The notes beneath the pieces are model-generated. The model had not been told where the DNA came from and searched no databases. It worked only from the letters and a program-made list of their open reading frames with translations. From NCBI RefSeq assembly GCF_014633365.1, contig NC_068345.1, forward strand, positions 15,942,058 to 16,006,057: a DNA stretch of 64,000 bases. The letters are read 5' to 3'. This stretch comes from Diospyros lotus (taxonomy: Eukaryota > Streptophyta > Magnoliopsida > Ericales > Ebenaceae). Of the stretch, positions 44,590-58,440 are shown piece by piece (within the stretch, counting starts at the first letter, position 1; every line of letters begins with the position of its first letter). Made by a program: the position numbers and the translations under genes.

Positions 44590-45120
44590 AGGATAAACCA
44601 AAATGCAAAACCAGGAATAGAAGGCCGCCGGCCGTCCATCGGAAGGTAACCGAAAAACAAAGAACAAGGGCCAGAAAGCTTACCGTGGGCGAAGATGGCG
44701 ACGAGGATGAACGGCAGTCTGCAAGTCGGAATCGGAGGTCGACTTCGGCGGAGATGGCGAACACGAAGATCGCTCGCTGAAACAGAGACCAAGATCGCTT
44801 CCGGTGGACGAAGACTCCAGATCAGTGGTCGAAGACCAAGATCGCTCGCCGGATCTACAGAAATAAGAACAGAACGTGGCCGGAAACCTTACCGTGGAAG
44901 AAGATGAAGATGCGCCAGTCGTCTGAAACTCGAAATCGGAGATGGTCTTCTGCGGAGATGGCGACGGAGCTCGTCTTCAGCGGTGGATGGCGACTCACAG
45001 GAAGTCGGAGATAGCAACGAAGCCCAAGTCGGAGCTCGACTTCGGCGGTGGATGGCGACGAAGAGGAAGGGGACAAGGCCGGCGCGAATGGGAGAGAAAA
45101 CGCTAGAGAATTTTGGGTGG
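44590..45120. other. GC-rich island with repeated CGGCGGWGATGGCGA phrases
   Basis: Four variants of 'ttcggcggagatggcga' (about 44743, 44948, 44977, 45041) and paired 'cttaccgtggg/a' phrases (about 44680, 44890) stand in an otherwise A/T-rich area. Frames are open on both strands for 60-80 codons because of the composition, but no domain is recognised. It may be the captured exon or terminal part of a transposon. Confidence 0.4.
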
Positions 45121-45165
45121 AAAACCCTACAGAATAAGGTACCGTTAATTAATTTATTAAAATAA

Positions 45166-48100
45166 GAAAGAATTAAGGTAAGATTAAAATATTTTTTTAG
45201 ATTAATATATGAAATAATTAAAATAAATTTAAAAATATTTTAATATTTTTATTAGAATTTGTTGAAATTTTTAGAATTTATTGAGAATTGTATTTTATAT
45301 ATATATATTTGTTAAATGGATATAATAAGTATTTGGAGAATTATTGTCCAAAATTTTACTTTCACAAAATTAAGAGTTGTGTTATACTTTTCATATATTA
45401 TCAGGTGATCAGATTTTTCTGATTTTATTTTTAAATTTTGTTATAATAATAAGAATCTATCAATTCACAGTTAATTCACGTTCACTTTTAATTATTTTTA
45501 ATTTTTTATAAATTTAAATCAAATTGGTTAAAAATTAACTTGATCAAATCTTACAATTTAAATTGTGAATCATAAATTGTAACAACTATACTTAAAATCA
45601 CATAAATAATAACTTAAGGACATGTAATAAGAAAAAGACGAAATGTATTGAAAATAATAATTTTTTTAAGGGTTTTAAAATTAAAAAAAAAAAGAAATCT
45701 TGAAATAAACTTAAGAATTGTTAATCAAACTCACTCACTAAAATTATTAATTTTCATGGTTGAGAGTGAAATAGAAGAACTAATGGCATTTTGATTGCTT
45801 TAAAGATTTTACTTTAAAGCATTAAATCAAAAATTGAGCGTGGCATTTACTTAATAATAAATTAAAATTTGTAGTTATGTAACTAAATAATAAGTTTAGA
45901 TCATAAAAAACACAATTTTACTTTGAATTTGGGAGGAGAGATGCTAAATCTCAAAATCTAAAATAAATTCTTTTAAATCATTTTTAAAATTATCAAATTA
46001 TAACCGATCACTTCTTTTATTATTTAATAATTTAGTGATTCGAGTCAGTTCAATTTACTAAATTTAAATAATTTATTTTTTTGTGGTCACTTGTGAAAAA
46101 ATTATTTTCACATGGATAGTATTAGTATTTTCACTTCAAATAGAGGTTTGCTTTATCACGTAGGCTATGGGGGCTTCACCAAGTCCATTGATATTCCAAT
46201 TTGGTGTTAAGAGTTAAATTAATTATTAAAATTTAAAAAATATTAAATAAGTTATTAATTTTTTTATAAACAAGATTAAATTAGTTAATCATCAACTTTT
46301 CATTTTAATATCGTTATACAGTGATTTAAATTTATAATATTCTCAATAATTAATAGATGTCTAACTTGGTCTCACTTATGAAAGTTTAATGACTTATTTG
46401 ATTAATTTTAAAATTCAGTAACCAATTTGTTAAAGTATAATGATTAATTTAAACATTAATAAAAAAAAATTATTTCTTAAAAAAAAGAAGTACACATTGT
46501 CTACTATACTTTGACCCAATAGTCAAATTGACCACTAAATTTCAAAAAGAGCCAAATAATTTACTAAATTTTTATAAACAAGATTGTTCTTTTTTTTCTT
46601 TTTTAAATTTAAAAATATTTAACTTTTTGTGAAATCAAAAGTCTCATTTACTTACCAAAAAAAAAAAAGAGTCAATAGTATAAAATAAGAGTCCTTTATA
46701 TGGCCTCAATTAAGTAGGATAGTAGAGTAGTGGATGGTGACAATTTTCTTGATGGGAGAAACTACTTACAATTGCTATATTTAACAATTATCGGTCTTAT
46801 CTCTTTCTATAAATTGATAGAAAACCCACAAAAGAAATACACTATTCTAACGATTTACAATCTTGATTATGCATTTAAGTGATTATGAAATATACAAATT
46901 GTAATTACAAATAGTTCACAACTAATGGCTTATTGAAAAGTATCAAGACATAATAATGTTTGTCTACACAAGGTAGTGAACCATGCAATTTAGTTTGTCT
47001 TTGCATGTAAAAATTTATGGAATTTTGTCACATTGTTACTAAGTCAATGAACAAATTTATTTGATATTAAAATAAAAAGATACATAAATTCACACTATAA
47101 TTTATTTTAGCAATTGTAGATAAAAGTAAATTTTTTTGCATGTTGCAAAAATCTTTTTCATACACTTGGGTGAGACAATTTATGTTTTGTATTTGAATAA
47201 ATGGGAGCTACGTTCTTCAATTTGATAAAAGATAAATAGGTATAATTTTGTAAAGACAACAAATAAAAATAAATTTCTGTTATATACTGTACTTAAAGAA
47301 GAAATTTTGAGGCGACTGAATATAAGGTACTCGAATGGGATTTAGTTAACAATTACTATAAATATTTAAATAATTATAAAAAAAATTGACTTTTGTAATA
47401 AATGTAACTTTTATAATAATAAAACATTTTAAAAAGTATTAGCTCGTCGAATTGTGCATTGAGAATGAGAATAAAGCATGTCATAAGAAACTTTCTAAAA
47501 TGCCAAATTTGCAAATTAATTAATGCTATAGAAATGGAACATACCATAAAATTAAGGCTTTACATGCTGCTTCCATATCCACATATTATTCTCTTCATTC
47601 ATTTATCACTTGCTTCCCATTCTTGCACTTAACCAGATTTTAATTGTTAATATATTATTATTCATTCTTTGAAAAATGTCGATATAATTAAGAGATATAA
47701 TTATCATTTATTAATAAATATAACGACAATATATAGCCTAAGTTAAAATAAACATGAATTATTATATTTTTTTAAAGATCACAAAATGATGACCAAAGAT
47801 AATGAATGGGTGGGTTGGGGTCATGTTAGAGATGTATTTATAATATTCTTTTAAGATAAAACAAGTAAGCTTTTATACATACTTGTGTGCAAATTAATTA
47901 AAGGAACAATTCATTAAATCAAATATAAACAAAGTCAACGACCAAATTAAATTAATAATTTGATTTTAATGTTATTGTGGCAGACCAGACCATTTCGGAT
48001 TAGTTTACCCAAAGAAAAAAACTGCACATCAATCGAGGAAAACCTTTGAGGTAACAATTGATGTTGTAATAATTTTGCCCCTTCAATCAATAATAAAATA

Positions 48101-49330
48101 AGCCAAAGTTTATCAAATTAAATTATAACCTTCTTAACAATAAAGTTGTTAGAAGAAAAAAAAATCTCAAATTTGAGTCTTCTCACTAGCAATTACACAA
48201 ATATATATATGTTGTACATTCTACTAATTTTAAAAATTAATATGAGATTCATATATAGAAAGCTAAATAAAATTAACTTAGGTTATATTAATAATTAAAT
48301 TAAAATGTAAATATAAAGTGTTTCTCATTCTAAAGCTTCTTTTACCATAATCTAGTTGAGTTGGTCAACTATGGTTCAATCATGGAGTAATATATGCCAT
48401 ATGACGGGTGGATGGGTACACTTACAAATAGCATAAGAGCATTTGTAAGATAGTTACGATAAATGTTCTTAATTTTGAAAGTAAACATCCAACTTTATAA
48501 AGATGATGGTGGAGAATGAGCCGATTAAGGCTTATTCTTTTACATAATTTAATTACGCAAATAAAAATGTAATCAAACTTTAATTTTTTTTTTAATATTT
48601 TATGAGAATTTCGCATGTGTATCGCGCGCGGAGAGAGAGAAGGGGTACAATTTTATTGCCTTTAAATACATTTAATAACTTAGCTAACAAACATGCATCA
48701 TATATATATATATATATAACAACCCTTATTTAATTTTTTTACCAATCTTTTGTTGATTTTTGCGTAGACTTCTGTTAACAAAGTCATCATGTTAAGTTAA
48801 CACGACCAAGTTACTATAAATTATAAAAAAAAAAAATGAAAAAATAAAAAAATAAAAAAGAAAGAGAGGGGGGGGTAAAAATCACGAATTAATAATTAGC
48901 TTTAATAATATGGTACAAAATCAAGATTAAGTGTAATTGAATTGAAGTGTTATCCAATCCAAAGCTTCCTTCTTCATATATATATACATATATATATATA
49001 TATACATAGTTCATTACACAAGCAAAGGTTCAATGAATCATGGAGTAGGCTAGCAGATACTGCATGCAGGTGGGCACAACCCAAGGAGAGTGAGAACTTC
49101 GCGAATCCCGTGGTATATATAGGATGCATGGGGCAGGCTTAATTACTTTGGAATATTATTATTATTATTACTATTATTATTATTATTATTATTATTTGTG
49201 CAAAGCACCTTTATTTCAATAATTTTTTTATACTAAAGCTACCCTACCCTACCCTGAACAAAGACTAAATGAACATTGTCCCTTACACTTTCTCTTATTA
49301 AAAATTATGAGACCAACTGATGGGAACTCC
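45166..49330. other. A/T-rich gene-free spacer
   Basis: Over 4 kb of very A/T-rich sequence without any convincing frame, LTR boundary or RNA gene. Poly-A/T runs, an (AT)n tract at about 48699-48718 and a (TA)n tract near 48978-49007 are the only structures I see. Confidence 0.6.
49153..49196. repeat. (ATT)n microsatellite
   Basis: About 14 ATT units with a single interruption (ACT). Confidence 0.9.
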
Positions 49331-51598
49331 TGTAAGCATCTCTGTCCGGATATCTCAATTGTCTGGTCTATCCGAACGAGAGCGCCTACATAAGAGAAGA
49401 GAAACAAACATAAGACAAAAATACCCTGGCATGCATACATATGAAAAATACAACAGCGGAAGCAAAACAATATACATGCACGCCTACAAGTACCCTGCTG
49501 GAACAGCAGTCAAGGAATATATAAAAATATACAGACACCTGTGCCAACGATAAAAGATACAAGGAACAACCGGGCACGGTAAAAAATGAGAGTCAGAACT
49601 CTTAACAAAACATCAGAGAAAACGGGGGTAGCTAACTGTACACCCTACCGACACGGCTGGCTGCTAGGTAACACGGTCCTCGCCCTCGACTTTAGCTTTA
49701 CCTTTACCTGAAATGATGGAAAGCAATGTGAGTCACAAGACTCAGCAAGTTTATATGAAAATGAAGACTATAATATGAATCAAAGAAGAGATCACCCCAA
49801 ATACAAACCCACATGTACACACAATCTATGTGACGCAACAACGCAACAGTGCACCATAATAAAACACATACCGGTCCTTGGGGCCCACATAAAACACCTG
49901 GCACCCAAGTCCCATACCAACCTGTCGCTGCCCTGAAAGGCAACATAAATCACCACAAACCTGTGCGCACTGTCCCGGGTCGATACTCCCGTCACCCGTA
50001 TCCCTGCCGGTACTCCCGACAGCCGAGCCAAAGGCTCCCTCGGAACGGTACTCCCGTCCGAGAACTAATAACTACCAGTAACCATGCAATGCATATAAAA
50101 TGCAAGGCGTAATGAGCATCAACGTGATACAAGGCGCCCATACATCCAGGCATCAGGCCATGCTCCGCCACATAGTAAATCACACGCGATGCATATGCCC
50201 GTGCTGGATGCAACCTGACCAATCTAAATTGTCTGTGATCAAGCATAACCAAATCATGATGATCCCATCAAGCAGCCCGTACCCATGTGCATACCAAACC
50301 ATGCAACCAAGATAAAATAAAATGTAATCAGGCATGCTATAATCACATAACGGCAGAGCTAGTTAGCAGTGTCTGACACCGGTCAGTGGTCAGTGACCAG
50401 GAGACACCATCTAACGGCTTAAAATAGACCGTACAACAGTCACACCGTCACCGTACAACTAACCCTTGCCCCCACTGCCCAACCACTCTAGCCAATAATT
50501 AACCAAAAATCTAATAATAATACCCGACAGCTAAGAACCTAGCCCCGGGTGAGTACGACATCATTCCCATAGGCTTGGGGGTGATACAAACCCCCGTAGG
50601 CAACCAACAAATAATACCCTCAAAACTAGGTTAATAAATTAAATTATTAAACACACTGTTTAAATTTCATAATTTATTAACAGTCAAATCCAACGAAGGG
50701 AGGTCAAATAAATTGATAACGAAAGAATCGACAACGAGGGTATAGAGAACTTGCCTTTCCGAAGATAGACTTAAGCTCAATTTGACCAAACGCGGTCAAA
50801 GTTATACAAACTGCAATATTTCAATTATTGACAAAATCAATAAAATTAGGCCCCAAATGAAATTTCAACCGCAGAAAATATTAATTTCTAGCTGCTCTAC
50901 ATACCTGGATAATTAAATCAGGGATTAAACGGGATTTAATCCAATTTTTTGGCCTCAAAATTTCTCAAATTTACGTCGTGCACGCTGCTGAATTTTCTGC
51001 CAAAATTTGCTCACTGATTGAGCAAAAGAAACGCCCGAAATTGGGCTTTAATTGCTGCCAAAACGAGCAAAAAAGGGGGGGCGCCACGTGGCAGCGCGCG
51101 GCTGGCTGCTAGAGAGGCCACCGCCTCTATCAAAACGACGTCGTTTTGACCTCTAGGGGCTGAATTAAATCAACCAAAATTCCCCCCTCGCGTGCGCCTG
51201 CTCGGTTTCGATCTCTCGCCCGCAGCCTGGTCGCCCTCGCGCGCGACCGCTCGCGCCCGCATGCCTATTCAACCTATATAGGATTTAAGTTATATTTAAG
51301 GTTAATTTTTAGCTTTTTCGTGATTCACGCCAGCACCCCTAAACTTTCATTATATACACAAACACCCACTATAATAATTACAGAAACGCCCAGAACTTTC
51401 TAAAAATCACACAAATTAATTTATTTTAATTTTTTTCTTTTTCCAGAAATTCCTAAATAACAAAATTAATTATCTCAATTTCTTATTTCCTTAAAATCAC
51501 ATAATTTAATTTTATTTAACCACCACAAATTATTTTGATATTTCTCTTAAATCCAATTACCCCAAAATTAATTTAATTTGCCATATACGGGCGTTACA
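49331..51598 (-). mobile_element. Gypsy 3' LTR, 2.27 kb, minus strand
   Basis: On the minus strand it starts TGTAACGCCCGTATATGG at 51598, directly after the polypurine tract, and is inferred to end GATGCTTACA at 49331. It contains the phrase 'cttgctgagtcttgtgactcac', close to one in the solo LTR at 3277-6605. GC-rich segments with CGTG and CCGG words lie around 49850-50250 and 51050-51270. The end at 49331 rests on the CA rule and on the distance from the shared phrase, so it is less certain than the start. Confidence 0.7.
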
Positions 51599-51622
51599 AA
51601 TCCTCCCCCCCTAAAAAGAATT
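51599..51622 (-). other. Polypurine tract of the minus-strand gypsy element
   Basis: Minus strand reads AAATTCTTTTTAGGGGGGGA then GGATT, just before the LTR start. It is the plus-strand primer site in gypsy replication. Confidence 0.75.
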
Positions 51623-51649
51623 TCGCCCCTGAAATTCGTACTTGGCTAG

Positions 51650-54030
51650 GCAAATAACTGAGGGTGAAGTCGTCTCATCCCCTCCTCTAGCTCCCAAGTA
51701 GCCTCCTCAGGGGTATGTCGCTGCCACTAGACCTTCACATAGGGAATCGTACGGTTACAGAGCACTTTTTCTTTCCGATCCACAATGCTAGCAGGCAACT
51801 CGGTATATGACGCATCCTCTTGCACCACGAGCGGATGATAATCAATGACATGCCCGAGATCTGCCACGTACTTGCGGAGCATAGAAACATGAAAAACATC
51901 ATGTACGTGGGCTAACTGAGGGGGTAAAGCTAACCGATAAGCCAACGGTCCGACTCGCTCAAATATCTCAAACGGTCCCACATAGCGAGGACTCAACTTG
52001 CCAGATACTCCAAAGCGTCGAACACCCCTTATCGGCATAATCCGAAGAAAAACATGATCACCCACCTCAAACTCCAAATCCCGGCGTCGTCTGTCAGCAT
52101 AACTCTTCTGACGGTCCTGAGCTGCCTTCATCCTAGCCCGAATCAACTGGATCTTCTCTGATGTCTGCTCTACCAACTCCAGTCCAAGCAATGCTCACTC
52201 CCCAATCTCGGTCCAACAAAGCGATGATCTACATGGTCGCCCGTACAACGCCTCAAATGGTGCCATCCCAATACTGGCCTGGAAGCTATTATCATAGGCA
52301 AACTCCACTAATGACAAATGATCATCCCAGCTCCCATAGAAATCCAATACACAGGCGCGGAGCATATCTTCCAAAGTCCGTATGGTCCGCTTCGACTACT
52401 CGTCAGTCTGAGGGTGGAAGGCTGTACTGAAAGTTAACTGAGTCCCCATAGCACTCTGCAACGCCTCCCAAAATCGTGAGGTAAATCGAGGATCCCTGTA
52501 TGACACAATGCTAGCTGGGACTCCGTGCAGTCTCACCACCTCATCAATGTATAACTTGGCCAGTCGATGAATAGGATAGGTCTTCTTGACAGGTAGGAAG
52601 TGCGCTGATTTAGTCAGCCGATCAATAATCACCCATATCGAGTCGTGCCCCCGGCTGGATCGCGACAATCCTGAGACAAAATCCATAGCTATGCGCTCCC
52701 ATTTCCACTCCGGCACAGATAAAGGTCGTAACAATCCTGCGGGCCTCTGGTGCTCAGCTTTGACTTGCTGACACACTAAACATCGAGATACAAACTCTGC
52801 TACGCTCATCTTCATGCCGCTCCACCAATATTAGCGCCGTAAGCCCTGATATATCTTCGTCGCCCCAGGGTGGATAGTATAGGGAGAACGATGAGCTTCC
52901 TCTAGGATCCTCTGCCTGATATCACTGTCACTCGGCACACAAATCTGCCCACGGAACAATAGCAAGCCATCGTCCCTCTGGCTGTACCCCAATGGACCAA
53001 ATCTCTCCATATCAGCCATAATCGCGCCAAGCTCCACATCCTGTCGCTGTCGATCACGAATCTGATCCTCAAGATCTGAATGGATACTCATGGCAGCACA
53101 ATAGAGTGTAGGATTATCTGATGCCACTGAGATAGTAAGATCACTCATCTGCTCCAATAAGAACCACTCCTACACCATCATAGCTGCAGCTGATGCTCCA
53201 CGACGACTCAACGCATCTGCAACTACATTAGCTTTACCTTGATGATAGAGGATCTCACAATCATAATCTTTAAGCAACTCTAACCAACGGCGTTGTCTCA
53301 TATTGAGTTCCCTCTGTGAAAAGAGGTACTTAAGGCTCTTGTGATCAGTGTAAATCTGGACTCTCTCACCATAAAGATAATGCCTCCAAATCTTCAAGGC
53401 AAACACTACGACTGCTAACTCCAGATCATGTGTAGGGTAATTCTCTTCGTGTCTCTTCAACTGTCTGGATGCATAAGCATTCACTCGTTCGTCCTGCATC
53501 AAAACACATCCCAACCCTGCATAGGAGGCATCGCTATACACAGTAAATAACTCACCACACCTGGGTATCGTCAGTACTGGCGCCGAAGTCAAACGCCGCT
53601 TCAACTCCTGAAAAGACCTCTCACAAGACTCATCCCAAATAAATCTGACGCCTTTCCTCGTTAACTTCGTCATGGGTGATGCAAGCCGTGTAAAGCCTTC
53701 TATGAATCGTCGATAATAACCGGCAAGGCCAAGAAAAATTCGAATCTCTGTCACTGTTATCGGTCTCGGTTAATCTATCACGGCTCTAGTCTTTTCTGGG
53801 TCTATTGAGATACCCTCACCTGAGACCACGTGTCCCAAGAAAATAACTCGGGTCTGCCAAAACTCACATTTCGAAAACTTGGCATATAACTGCTCCTCTC
53901 TGAGCTTCTGCAGAACCACGCTCAGATGCGCCTCGTGTATCTCAGGGCTCGGTGAGTAAATTAGGATGTCGTCAATGAAAACTAGGAGTACCTCAGAACA
54001 TGTATGGGAGAGACAATATAGTAATGTAGT
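51650..54030 (-). pseudogene. Gypsy pol: RT end, RNase H, integrase, C-terminal domain
   Basis: Reading down the minus strand: RT box [19 protein letters not shown] (about 53975) with [19 protein letters not shown] and a stop at VID*. Next is RNase H ([61 protein letters not shown]; 53754-53170). The integrase zinc region follows (HRSPYTIHPGATKIYQGLRR, then CLVCQQVKAEHQRP) and the core (WKWERIAMDFVSGL to HPQTDE; 52815-52396). Last is a [32 protein letters not shown] tail (52191-51727). The order RT-RH-INT fixes it as Ty3/gypsy. Catalytic integrase residues are lost (SYRDPRF for SDRDPRF; stop and K where Q and the catalytic E should be). The RT is cut at about 54020, so gag, protease and the 5' LTR are missing. 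Confidence 0.93.
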
Positions 54031-55902
54031 TCTCTTCCAAGTGTTGTTTTTAGCCTCGCTAAATTGGAGAATGGATGAAATGGAAATGAATGAAGAAATT
54101 GATTTTGTGTGCCTCAATAATTTTTTTAAGTGTTCAAATTTACCATTGACTCTCATCTTATCTTTTCACTAAAGAGAATTAATAGTCAGTTGTTGTATAA
54201 TACCTTTCAATTCCATCCATTTTCATTCATCTTCAAAACAAGGAGAAACATGTAACATTTCACCCTCCATTCCAGTTATTTTCATTTCATTAACTCTCCC
54301 AAACAAAGCCCAAAATTTCAAAACTGAAAAGGAGTCAAGTTGGCTCTTAGATTTTCTCACTGGGAAATTTGGTCGATCACCATGTAAACAAGTGAGCACA
54401 AGTATATTATACAAACAAGTATATTTCTGTTAAGAGTTCTCTTCGAAACAAACTTGAATGGAAACAAATCTGAAACCAATTCAGGTAATAAATCTAAGTG
54501 CTAGTTAAAAAAAAAATACAAAGAAAATAAAAACCACCAAGTTGCTTCATCAACTTTCGCCCATAAACACTTAATTTCCTATGTCATGATGCAAACATTG
54601 GCTTCTTTAGCTAATAGTCAAGTTCTAGCAACAAGAAGTATGGGTTTGATGTCAAAATAGATTTCTTATACAGTGATTGACTACACAAAAATCAAAAAGG
54701 AAAGAGGCCATCCATTGTTACTCTTCAACACCCAAATAAGCATTTATGTATGTTCTTTTTGTTATAGCAATAATAAACGGCGGAGGGTGGGGATAAATGG
54801 CATTGGGGGGGGGGGGGGGGGGAAACCTTCGGGCGGCGGTGGTTGGTCTGAGGGGCCGGCGAGTGGGGGCGAGAGCGATCTGTGCTGGTGGTGCGAACGA
54901 TGGGGAGGTCGGCTCAGGGGGGGCGACGGTGGTCTGTGCTTGTGGATGTGGGGGGGGCGCGACAGTGGTGGAGGGGCTAGTGGGGGCGACGACGGTCGGT
55001 GGTCATGGTGGGGAGGTGACAATCGACTATGCTCGTGGCGGTGGCGGGGTGAGGGGAGCGATGGCCGGTGGACGGTGCTCTTTAGGCGATGGGTTTGAAG
55101 GAGAGAGTGAGAGAGAGAGAGTGAAAGAGGGAGGGAGAAAGAGAGGGAGACAGAAATTAGGGGAGAGAGAGAATGGGCGGGCATCTTGAAATGGGGTAGA
55201 GACAGAATGGGTGGGCATCTTGAAAATTTTAACAATGGTAGATTTGTAATTGCATTAGAATTGTCAACCACATTGTCGGCCAAATTAGCCATCTAGCATT
55301 ATCCATAGATCTTCTCTGTCTCAACGTTTTATCATCACTACACTATAGATATTTTCATCTTTACCTTCATGTTTGTTTTCAAGGCTCTATTTGTTTGAAT
55401 GTAAAATTTGTAGTGAAGTAATGATTTAAAAAAAAATAAAAAGGGAAATATCATTGTCCATGTAAAAAATAAAGATAAATTGATAATTTTTACATTTTAA
55501 TCTGACACTATTTAATCAAACATGCGACAATATGGACCTCTATGAGAGAATGAATAGTTTTTTTTTTCTTTTATAAGTACAAAGAACATTTAAATAAATC
55601 AAATATATAATTATAGAATTTGGTTAATGAAATTCAAATTACCGATCATAAATAATTCACTACAACATAATCAAATAAATTATAAGTAAGTAATATTAAG
55701 TTGGAAAACTCTTACCTATGGTATTATTTGAACTTGGGACCAAAACTATTTTAGATATCATCTATTATTTTAGTGATGTGTGGATTATTTTGTTATAATT
55801 TTTTATTTATATTTTGAATATTTGATCTCACGATCTATTTTATTTTCATCGTATATTTGTGTTAATATTGTTATATAATTTTTTTTTATGCAAGATAATG
55901 TT
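54031..55902. other. Spacer with G-rich repeat-derived island, no gene
   Basis: Starts at the break in the gypsy RT. Around 54300 'ctcccaaacaaagccc' resembles the end of a TIR element. From 54780 to 55200 the plus strand is G-rich (GGTGG, GGGGGCGACG) and then (GA)n-rich; open frames there on both strands are composition artefacts. From 55320 on it is A/T-rich to the LTR start. Confidence 0.5.
54805..54822 (+). repeat. G(18) homopolymer
   Basis: Eighteen consecutive G at the edge of the G-rich island; same length as the C run at 22909-22926. Confidence 0.95.
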
Positions 55903-58303
55903 TGTAAGAACCCATATTTTCGTGAGGTTGCCACGTAATTTAAACAAGTTTAAAATATCGAAAAATTAGCTTGATAGCAGTTATAAGTATCGAATCAACT
56001 GTAGGGAGTGTTTCAGAGTGAAATTATCTAAAGAAAATGATATGGTCTCGATGAGCATTCCGAGATAAGATTTATAGTATCGAAAGAAATGGGATCGGGA
56101 ATGGTTTTCGGTATAGCTAAAATATAGCTGCTATTTAGGCTACAAAATCGAATTATGGTAAGGGACATTCGAAAAGTCAACGGAAGCCTGAAGGGGCTTC
56201 GATTTTTTGTAATGAACAACCCTTTAGTAGTTTCGAGATGAAACAATAGCCCGATGAGAACACTGGGGCGGAATCATCATTATCGAGTAATCTTGGATTA
56301 TTAATTTTGCGTTTTCAGTATTATAATGTAAATTAATTGAGTACTTGTGGATATTATTGTAATTAGAGAATTATTCCAATGAATTTAGGATAAAATTTGA
56401 GGTTTAAATGTATAAATTTGTTGTTAGTATAATATAATATATAAAGTTATATATATGTATAGCTGTTCGTCCGTGCGCGTTCATGGAGGCCATGCCTCTG
56501 GTCTCTTCCATGCCATACCCTGCAGCAAGTTGGAGAAATTGGCAACGAGACTTGAGAAGATTTTGGAAGGATTTTTGTACAAAATTTGATTAAGTGATAA
56601 TGTGATGTGATATATATATATATACGTTTTGGTATGGAGCTCAAGCTGTCATTGCCTATAAATTGGTAGTAATCTTGGCCGAGAGAAGGGGAGGAAATGG
56701 AAGAGAGATTAAGAGAGGGAGCTTGGGCTGAGCATGGCCGAGAAAGAGAAGAAGATTGAGAGGGAGAGTTGGGGCGGCCATGGCAGGGGCTGGAAGCTGG
56801 ATGCGCGAAGCAGGGGCAGCGACCGCGGCGATGGTCGCATGGGCAGTGGCGAGCCGCAACGTTGGCCGCAGCGGCGGCCGGCGGAGGTGGGAGGTAGCCA
56901 CGGGGTGTGTGCAGGTAGCAGGAGGCAGGGGAGGAAGAAGAAGGAGGAAAGAAAAAAAAAAAAGAAAAAAGGAAAGAAAAGAAAAGAAAAAAAGAAGAAA
57001 AGAAAAGAAAGAAAGAAAATAGAAAAAATTCCCAAAAAAATCTTGAAAAATAGGAAGTGGATATTTATTAATATTCTAGAGATTTTGGGCTAGAAAATGG
57101 TTCAGACACGCATTTCGAGGATATGACATGCATACCGAGAAAGCTTGAGGGGCTAAGTTAAGGTAAGTAAATTTTTTTAGAAAATTTCAAAAAAATCAAA
57201 GAATGTTATTTTATGAATTTTTATAGTGATATATTTGAGAAATATTTAGTTTAGATTTATTGAGGGAAAATAGGAAAAAAAGAGAGAAAAATAAAGAAAA
57301 TACAAGAAATTATAGAAAAATAGGTTTTAATACTTATTTAAATAAATATGGTGATTAGGATACTTTGAGACTTAAGTTGAAGTCACTTGTGCGAATTTTA
57401 AGGTTGGCACGCAGATCGAGACGATGCACGAATTGCGAGACAAGGCGCGAATATTAAGATAGCTCGATAAGCTTGAGAAGGTAAGTGGTACTTCCCAACT
57501 GAATTTAGTTTTATGGAAAATGCTTGCTTTGTAAGTGGTTCAACCCAAAACCCGATTTTAGGTAAATGATTTTATCATGTTGTCATGCCTTGATATGAAT
57601 ATACCATGTAAATTACATTTACACGTATTGATAATGAAATGTGCATATGTTCACGATGATATTATTGATCATGTATCGCATAAGGGTTTGGAATTATGGA
57701 CTGGCACCGCTGCTCTGCCAAGGGTGCACCTATACATCTCGGCCTGGTAAAGAGGCTGTAAAAATGGGGAGCAGCAGTTGGGTGCGATCTACTCAAACCG
57801 AAATGATATGGAAAAGACATTTTGCATTTTGCATTCATGCACGAAATATGTTTATTGTTCCCTTACTTAGATGATTCATCATCTAACTTGGGCTTTGCCC
57901 CTAGAGTATTCAAACGTTCCAGATGGAGATTGTAGTAGAAATGAGGATGAATGAGGCATGAAGTAACACTTAACAGAGTGCATGATGAATGGAATGTATG
58001 TTATGTAGCCCATGTATTTAAGTTCTACTACTTTAAATTCTGAACGTTTTGAGCAATAATGATGTATATCCTTATTTATGGTTAATGAAGATGTAAGAAT
58101 TGATTTATAATCAATGTTAAGATATTAGGTTTGATTCTAGCTTCCGTAATAGATGTGTATGATGATTCTCTTTTGAGATAAATGAATGAAAATATTGGGA
58201 TAAATACGAGAAATTATGTGATTTAGGATTAGTTTGAAAGGAAAAAATTTAATGTTCCAGAATTGTCCCAATTTATAACGCGCTCGAAAAACAGGGTGTT
58301 ACA
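55903..58303 (+). repeat. 5' LTR (2401 bp)
   Basis: Starts TGTAAGAACCC, ends GGGTGTTACA. Inside: a GC-rich stretch about 56710-56930, a purine tract 56931-57030, and a segment 57640-57800 matching 11710-11850 and, reversed, 7880-8330. Confidence 0.9.
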
Positions 58304-58440
58304 GTTGGTATCAGAGCTTAAGTTTATTTGGGAGCCTTAAGTGGCTTTGATACAGTTGGTATTAGAGCTTAAGTTTAATACCTAAGTGACTCTGATGTAG
58401 TTGATATCAGAGTTAAGCCCTATTTAGAAATTAAGGAATA
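58300..58440 (+). repeat. Three tandem copies of the primer-binding segment
   Basis: TACAGTTGGTATCAGAGCTT (58300), TACAGTTGGTATTAGAGCTT (58351) and TGTAGTTGATATCAGAGTT (58396) recur at 51- and 45-bp spacing, each followed by AAG-rich sequence and 'aagtg'. Only the first adjoins the LTR end and fits the canonical PBS exactly from 58306. Confidence 0.85.

Noticed and set aside
54762..55292. 176-codon proline/serine-rich frame on the minus strand and 130-141-codon glycine-rich frames on the plus strand
   Set aside because: Both arise from G-rich then GA-rich low-complexity DNA; no domain, no start context, and frames are open on both strands at once.
56709..57093. Open frames over the purine tract and GC-rich part of the gypsy LTR
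   Set aside because: They lie inside an LTR and consist of K/R/E or F/S/L runs; the same artefact recurs at 8841-9164, 10949-11260 and 62542-63060.
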